47,813 nucleotides of DNA from positions 1 to 47,813 of the forward strand of contig NZ_RMBX01000021.1 in assembly GCF_003807585.1 (NCBI RefSeq), written 5' to 3'. Positions within the stretch are counted from its first letter, which is position 1, and the number at the start of each line of letters is the position of its first letter. The position numbers and the translations under genes are program-made. Positions 44,191-47,813 of the stretch are shown here, in pieces. This DNA comes from Chitinophaga barathri (GTDB lineage: Bacteria > Bacteroidota > Bacteroidia > Chitinophagales > Chitinophagaceae). The notes under the pieces were generated by a model, which was not told the DNA's origin, ran no database searches, and saw only the letters and a program-made list of their open reading frames with translations.

Positions 44191-44222
44191 GCCGGAATGA
44201 AGCAACCCCGCTTCATTCCGGC
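44191..44222 (+). terminator. Perfect 13-bp intercistronic hairpin after the giant gene
   Basis: GCCGGAATGAAGC (44191-44203) pairs with GCTTCATTCCGGC (44210-44222) around a 6-nt AACCCC loop, 36 nt after the giant gene's stop and 27 nt before porP. No T-run follows, so partial termination or 3' stabilisation is more likely than full termination. Confidence 0.7.
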
Positions 44223-44249
44223 TAACTCAAACACAAAAAATTTGTTCCT

Positions 44250-45260
44250 ATGAAGAATAAAATATTATTCACTGTGATGTTCCTCTGCGCAATGTTTGCA
44301 AACTCTGCACGCGCACAGGTTGACCCGCATTTTTCCCAGTATTATGCTTATCCTTTATGGCTGAACCCTGCGCTGGCAGGTGTGATAGACGGGGATTACA
44401 GGCTTACCGGGAACTACCGGAACCAATGGGCCAATTTTGGCAACCCGTACTCCACCGCGGGCGTTTCGTTTGATGCGCCCACCAAGAAAAACCTCGGCCT
44501 GGGTATTACCGCGCTGAATATGTCCGCGGGCGATGCAGGGTACAATTATTTTAATGCCATGGCCACCGTGTCCTACAGCGGTGTGAAAATGGGAAAGAAT
44601 GGTACCACGCAGCTGGTGGCAGGCATCCAGGCGGGTGTGATCAACCGCCGGGTGGACCAGTCCAAATTCCAGCTGGGCAGCCAGTACAATCCCGTTATGG
44701 GCTTCGATCCCAGCATTCCTTCAGGGGAAACGCTGCGGGCCACCTCATCCACTGTTTTTGACGCCAATGCCGGCCTTCTCCTGTTTGATGGTAACCCCAA
44801 TCACCGTTTCAACCCGTTCATCGGCGTGGCGGGCGCGCACCTGACCCAACCGGAAGACCCGTTTGTGGCGGAAGACCAGGAAAGCAGGTCGCTGCCCATC
44901 CGCTACACCGTACATGGCGGCTCGCGCATACGCCTGACCGATATGGTAGGCATCACGCCACATGGCCTTTACATGCGCCAGGGCAACGCGGAAGAAATTG
45001 TTGCGGGCGTGTATTCACAGATCAGGGTGAACCTGGAATTTGACCTGCTGCTGGGCGCCAATTACCGCATCAACGACGCTATTTCCCCGTTCGCGGGTTT
45101 CCATTACAAAAACTTTACCCTCGGCCTCAGCTACGACGCCAATACATCCAACCTGCGCAGGCTTACCAAAGGCAGCAACGCATTTGAAATATCACTGTCT
45201 TTCATCGGCCGCAAACGCAGGATCATGCAGCCCGAATATTTCATTTGCCCCAGGTTATAA
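44250..45260 (+). CDS. PorP/SprF family type IX secretion outer-membrane protein
   Basis: 336 residues. Signal peptide about 1-22 (ending ARAQ). The mature start VDPHFSQYYAYPLWLNPALA is the PorP/SprF signature, followed by NYRNQWANFGNPYSTAG and strand-rich segments to FEISLSFIGRKRR, a beta-barrel. Known family behaviour: SprF is needed for surface delivery of SprB in Flavobacterium, and T9SS substrates with type B C-terminal domains usually have such a partner beside them. Here the partner is the giant gene upstream. The C-terminal tail after the last strand (MQPEYFICPRL) is short and polar. The next gene starts 23 nt downstream. Confidence 0.93.
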   Translation: MKNKILFTVMFLCAMFANSARAQVDPHFSQYYAYPLWLNPALAGVIDGDYRLTGNYRNQWANFGNPYSTAGVSFDAPTKKNLGLGITALNMSAGDAGYNYFNAMATVSYSGVKMGKNGTTQLVAGIQAGVINRRVDQSKFQLGSQYNPVMGFDPSIPSGETLRATSSTVFDANAGLLLFDGNPNHRFNPFIGVAGAHLTQPEDPFVAEDQESRSLPIRYTVHGGSRIRLTDMVGITPHGLYMRQGNAEEIVAGVYSQIRVNLEFDLLLGANYRINDAISPFAGFHYKNFTLGLSYDANTSNLRRLTKGSNAFEISLSFIGRKRRIMQPEYFICPRL

Positions 45261-45283
45261 TACCGCCCCAGTAACATCAAACG

Positions 45284-47278
45284 ATGAACCTTATGAAAAG
45301 ATTTACACTCATTTGCATATTGGCGCTGGCAGGGCTCTTCAGTACCCTGAAGGCCCAGTACGTCCAGGATTACAAACGCACGGCCGATCTCTACTTTGAG
45401 CAGAAAGATTTTTACTCCGCCGCTCAGTATTACAGCAAAGCCCTGGGCACCTTCTCCGTGAAACCCGGCGAATACAGGCCCTACCAGCTGGATAAAGACG
45501 GCAAAAGCAAACAGAAAAAACTCAAGGATTACGAGCAGGTAGTGTACCGCCTCGCGGAATCGTACCGGATGTACAACGACTTCGGCAATGCCGCGAAATA
45601 TTACGAAGAAGCTACCAACTTCGACCCCGTACAGTTCCCGCTGGCCCGTTACTGGTTCGCGGTATGCGTAAGGGCCAATGCAAAAACATCCGCTGATTAC
45701 GAAAAGGCGCTGGCACAGTTTAAACAGTTCAAAAGCGGGTACAAAGCCTTTGATGACCCCGCAAAAAATGCGGATCTCGAAATAAAGAACTGTGAATTCG
45801 CCATCGAAGAAATGAAATACCCCCCGCGGTATGAAGTGGCCAAAGTGACCGGCAACATCAACCAGGGCGGCGCAAACTACGCGCCCGTACCGGTGAATGC
45901 CAGTACGTTTTATTTTACTTCTTCCCGCCCGGATTCTACTCTTATCAATAAAAAAACGAACCCCTTTATCAACACCCTGTATGTTGCAACGGGAGACGAG
46001 AACAATTTTAACAGCCGGGAAAAAGTGCCCATCCCCATGGAAAAGGGCGTGGAACAAGGCGTAGCCTCCATGGCGCCGGATGGCAACACACTGTACGTAA
46101 CCCGCTGGGCCACCAAAGACGGCAACAAAAAATCATCCATCTACCGCAGCACCCGCTCCGGCAATGGCTGGACGGAGCCGCAGCTGCTGTTCAAAGCCGC
46201 TGAATACAGCGACAAAGAACCTTACGTAACGGCGGATGGTAAATACCTGCTGTTTGCATCGGACCGCCCGGGCAGCGCCGGTAAGTTTGACCTCTGGGTG
46301 TCCACCATCAACGGCGGCAGCCTCAGCGAGCCCAGCAATATGGGCAAAACCCTCAACTCCCCCGGTGACGAAAGCGCACCTTTCTACGATCCCGCGAAAG
46401 GGGTACTGATATTCAGTTCCAATGGCCGCGTGGGTTTTGGCGGGCAGGACTTTTACACCAGTAAAGGTGATTTCAGCAGCGCATGGTCCGCGCCGGAAAA
46501 CCTGGGATACCCCCTCAACTCCGCGAAAGACGATCAGTATTACGCAGGGCTTACTCCCGCGAACGCCATGAGCAAAGGTTTTATCAGTTCAGACCGGGAG
46601 TCTATCTGCTGTCTTGAGATATTCGCTTTTAAAAGAAGGGTAAAAATGGCCGGCGGCATGGTGCTGGATTGCGAAACCAACAAACCGCTCCAGGGAGCGA
46701 AGATCACGCTGCTTGACAGCATGCAGAAAGCTGTGGAAGTACAGCAGTCAGGCATTGCGGGCAACTACATGTTTGAAGTGGAAATGAATAAAAAATACCG
46801 CGTGGTGATCGAGAAGGACAATTATTTTTCCAAGAACTACACCTTTAATACAGAACAGTTGTCCATGGTGGATTCTATGATGAACCCCACCGTGTGCCTG
46901 AAACGTTTCGAGATAGATAAGCCGATCGTCATCAACGACATCTTCTACGATTACAACAAAGCTACCCTGCGCCCCGAATCGAAAGTAATACTGGATACCC
47001 TTTATTACCTCCTGCTGGATAACCCGAAAATGGAGATCGAGCTGGGTGCGCATACGGACAGTAAAGGAACAGATGCCTACAACCTGAAATTGTCCAACGC
47101 CAGGGCTAAATCCTGCGTGGATTATCTCATCGGGAAAGGCATACCCACAAGCAGGGTGATCAGCAAAGGTTATGGAGAATCAAGGCCGGTGGCGCCCAAC
47201 ACCCTGCCGAACGGCAAAGACAACCCTGATGGCCGCCAGCTGAACAGGCGAACGGAATTCAAGGTTTTAAGGAATTAA
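45284..47278 (+). CDS. PorE-like protein: TPR, PD40 repeats, carboxypeptidase-regulatory-like domain and OmpA domain
   Basis: 664 residues. Signal peptide about 1-24 (ending LKAQ). A TPR-like region (about 30-170) starts with YKRTADLYFEQKDFYSAAQY. PD40/WD40-like repeats (about 195-450) include FYFTSSRPDS, LLFASDRPGSAGKFDLWVST and LIFSSNGRVGFGGQDFYTSK. A carboxypeptidase-regulatory-like domain (about 455-530) precedes an OmpA domain (about 545-664: DIFYDYNKATLRPESKVILD, ELGAHTDSKGTDAYNLKLSN, NRRTEFKVL). This domain order matches PorE-type T9SS proteins that bind peptidoglycan and contact the outer-membrane machinery. It closes the surface-protein module and is followed by a strong terminator at 47351-47379. 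Confidence 0.92.
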   Translation: MNLMKRFTLICILALAGLFSTLKAQYVQDYKRTADLYFEQKDFYSAAQYYSKALGTFSVKPGEYRPYQLDKDGKSKQKKLKDYEQVVYRLAESYRMYNDFGNAAKYYEEATNFDPVQFPLARYWFAVCVRANAKTSADYEKALAQFKQFKSGYKAFDDPAKNADLEIKNCEFAIEEMKYPPRYEVAKVTGNINQGGANYAPVPVNASTFYFTSSRPDSTLINKKTNPFINTLYVATGDENNFNSREKVPIPMEKGVEQGVASMAPDGNTLYVTRWATKDGNKKSSIYRSTRSGNGWTEPQLLFKAAEYSDKEPYVTADGKYLLFASDRPGSAGKFDLWVSTINGGSLSEPSNMGKTLNSPGDESAPFYDPAKGVLIFSSNGRVGFGGQDFYTSKGDFSSAWSAPENLGYPLNSAKDDQYYAGLTPANAMSKGFISSDRESICCLEIFAFKRRVKMAGGMVLDCETNKPLQGAKITLLDSMQKAVEVQQSGIAGNYMFEVEMNKKYRVVIEKDNYFSKNYTFNTEQLSMVDSMMNPTVCLKRFEIDKPIVINDIFYDYNKATLRPESKVILDTLYYLLLDNPKMEIELGAHTDSKGTDAYNLKLSNARAKSCVDYLIGKGIPTSRVISKGYGESRPVAPNTLPNGKDNPDGRQLNRRTEFKVLRN

Positions 47279-47350
47279 TGCAAACGCAGAAAGATGTTCT
47301 TACTGGGAATTCCTTCCCACCATGAACCATATCCTATTCATATACAATCA

Positions 47351-47379
47351 GCAGCCGGGCGCGTCCGGCTGCTTTTTTT
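47351..47379 (+). terminator. Strong rho-independent terminator
   Basis: GCAGCCGG (47351-47358) pairs with CCGGCTGC (47365-47372) around a 6-nt loop and is followed directly by seven T residues (47373-47379). It ends the giant protein - PorP - PorE-like transcript. Confidence 0.93.
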
Positions 47380-47382
47380 ATT

Positions 47383-47470
47383 TCTAACCGGCCTCTAACC
47401 TACGTCTAACCTAGGTAAAAACCCGGTCTAACCGGCCTCTAACCTACGTCTAACCGGCCTCTAACCTACG
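47383..47470. repeat. Tandem array of eight 11-nt units (TCTAACCTACG type)
   Basis: Units in order: TCTAACCGGCC, TCTAACCTACG, TCTAACCTAGG, TAAAAACCCGG, TCTAACCGGCC, TCTAACCTACG, TCTAACCGGCC, TCTAACCTACG. Seven of eight share TCTAACC and two variant units alternate in the second half, which suggests duplication of a 22-nt pair. It starts 4 nt after the terminator T-run. Confidence 0.88.
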
Positions 47471-47555
47471 TCGCCTTTTTTTCATGCAATACTGGTCATA
47501 AGGGAGATAATCGGTGCGGGTTAACAAAATCGGTCGATCCCCGTCCTAAAATAGG

Positions 47556-47687
47556 TTTACAGTAGCCTGATAGTGCTGAAACAGTATTGATACAGTAGTC
47601 TTACAGTAGGGATATAGTAGCCTAACAGTAATGATGAAGCAGGGTAAAAGCGTTCTAACAGTATAGTAAAAGCGTTCCCAAAGCAGG
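47556..47687. repeat. Imperfect tandem array of twelve 11-nt units (nnnACAGTAnn type)
   Basis: Read in steps of 11 from 47556, each unit has ACAGTA or a close variant (ATAGTA, AAAGCG, AAAGCA) at positions 4-9: TTTACAGTAGC, CTGATAGTGCT, GAAACAGTATT, GATACAGTAGT, CTTACAGTAGG and so on to CCCAAAGCAGG at 47677-47687. Spacing is exact over 132 nt although unit sequences have diverged. Confidence 0.75.
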
Positions 47688-47694
47688 GTGTCTT

Positions 47695-47785
47695 GTCCTG
47701 AAAAAACTTTACAGTGGGGTATTTTGTCCTGGCAGGACTTTACAGTCGATTATTTTATCCTGCTGGAGGTTTACAGGGGTTGTCA
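47695..47785. repeat. Three 31-nt-spaced copies of a (G/A)TCCTG...TTTACAG motif
   Basis: GTCCTG at 47695, GTCCTG at 47726 and ATCCTG at 47757 are spaced 31 nt. Each is followed by a purine-rich tract and TTTACAG; the first two then share a TATTTT ending. The TTTACAG core echoes the preceding 11-nt array. Confidence 0.65.
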
Positions 47786-47813
47786 ATAATACGGATTTGG
47801 ATTGACATAAAAG

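Larger units (their letters stand above)
47279..47813. other. Gene-free repeat-rich region at the window end
   Basis: No gene is seen. The region contains a terminator (47351-47379), an 11-nt tandem array (47383-47470), a T-run/CATG/GGAG stretch (47477-47506) like one at 25760-25783, a second 11-nt-period array (47556-47687) and a 31-nt-spaced motif (47695-47785). The region continues past the window edge. Confidence 0.7.

Noticed and set aside
47383..47687. CRISPR array
   Set aside because: Units are 11 nt and contiguous with no unique spacers of CRISPR length, and no cas gene is present.

Overview
The window looks like a chromosomal segment of a Bacteroidota bacterium, most likely family Chitinophagaceae (Chitinophaga-like). 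The evidence is the gene content: a SusC/SusD pair with an ECF sigma and a FecR anti-sigma factor, a PorP/SprF protein beside a giant protein carrying a type B C-terminal domain of the type IX secretion system (T9SS), a TAnnTTTG-type promoter box, weak Shine-Dalgarno use and compact gene spacing. No rRNA, tRNA, insertion sequence, phage or CRISPR locus was recognised. The assignment rests on family recognition by eye, not on a search.

Layout. 0.3-2.2 kb: a standalone LytTR regulator and a membrane-embedded AraC regulator on the minus strand, then a murein L,D-transpeptidase-like protein. 3-13.2 kb: a probable polysaccharide or amino-sugar utilisation locus: GH9 hydrolase, divergent ECF sigma and FecR, SusC, SusD and NagA. 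13.3-16.1 kb (minus): an ECF sigma factor overlapping a gene for an unusual protein with an inner-membrane helix, a long low-complexity linker and a C-terminal beta-barrel, followed by a lipoprotein. 16.2-22.5 kb: RDD protein divergent from a tightly overlapped operon SpoIIM - DUF4129 - DUF4350 - MoxR - DUF58. 22.5-26.9 kb: an outer-membrane beta-barrel receptor, DoxX and an SDR oxidoreductase. 27-30 kb: OmpA-family protein, Dps and a transglutaminase-like membrane protein. 30.1-32.7 kb: a STAND/NACHT-like NTPase with an HTH-like N-terminus. 33.4-47.3 kb: a 3588-residue T9SS surface protein, PorP/SprF and a PorE-like TPR/PD40/OmpA protein, ended by a strong terminator.

How the genes fit together. 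The sigma/FecR-SusCD-NagA-GH9 set suggests sensing, import and breakdown of a glycan, possibly one containing GlcNAc. The 33-47 kb module fits a secreted adhesin with its dedicated outer-membrane partner and a peptidoglycan anchor. The giant protein alternates an unnamed CxxC-containing domain (8 copies) with 24 Ig-like modules in the grouping 1,1,1,1,1,2,4,13.

Non-coding structure is the other notable content: three separate arrays of 11-nt period, a cluster of TGAACA repeats upstream of the giant gene, a 35-nt direct repeat before susC, and several perfect inverted repeats.
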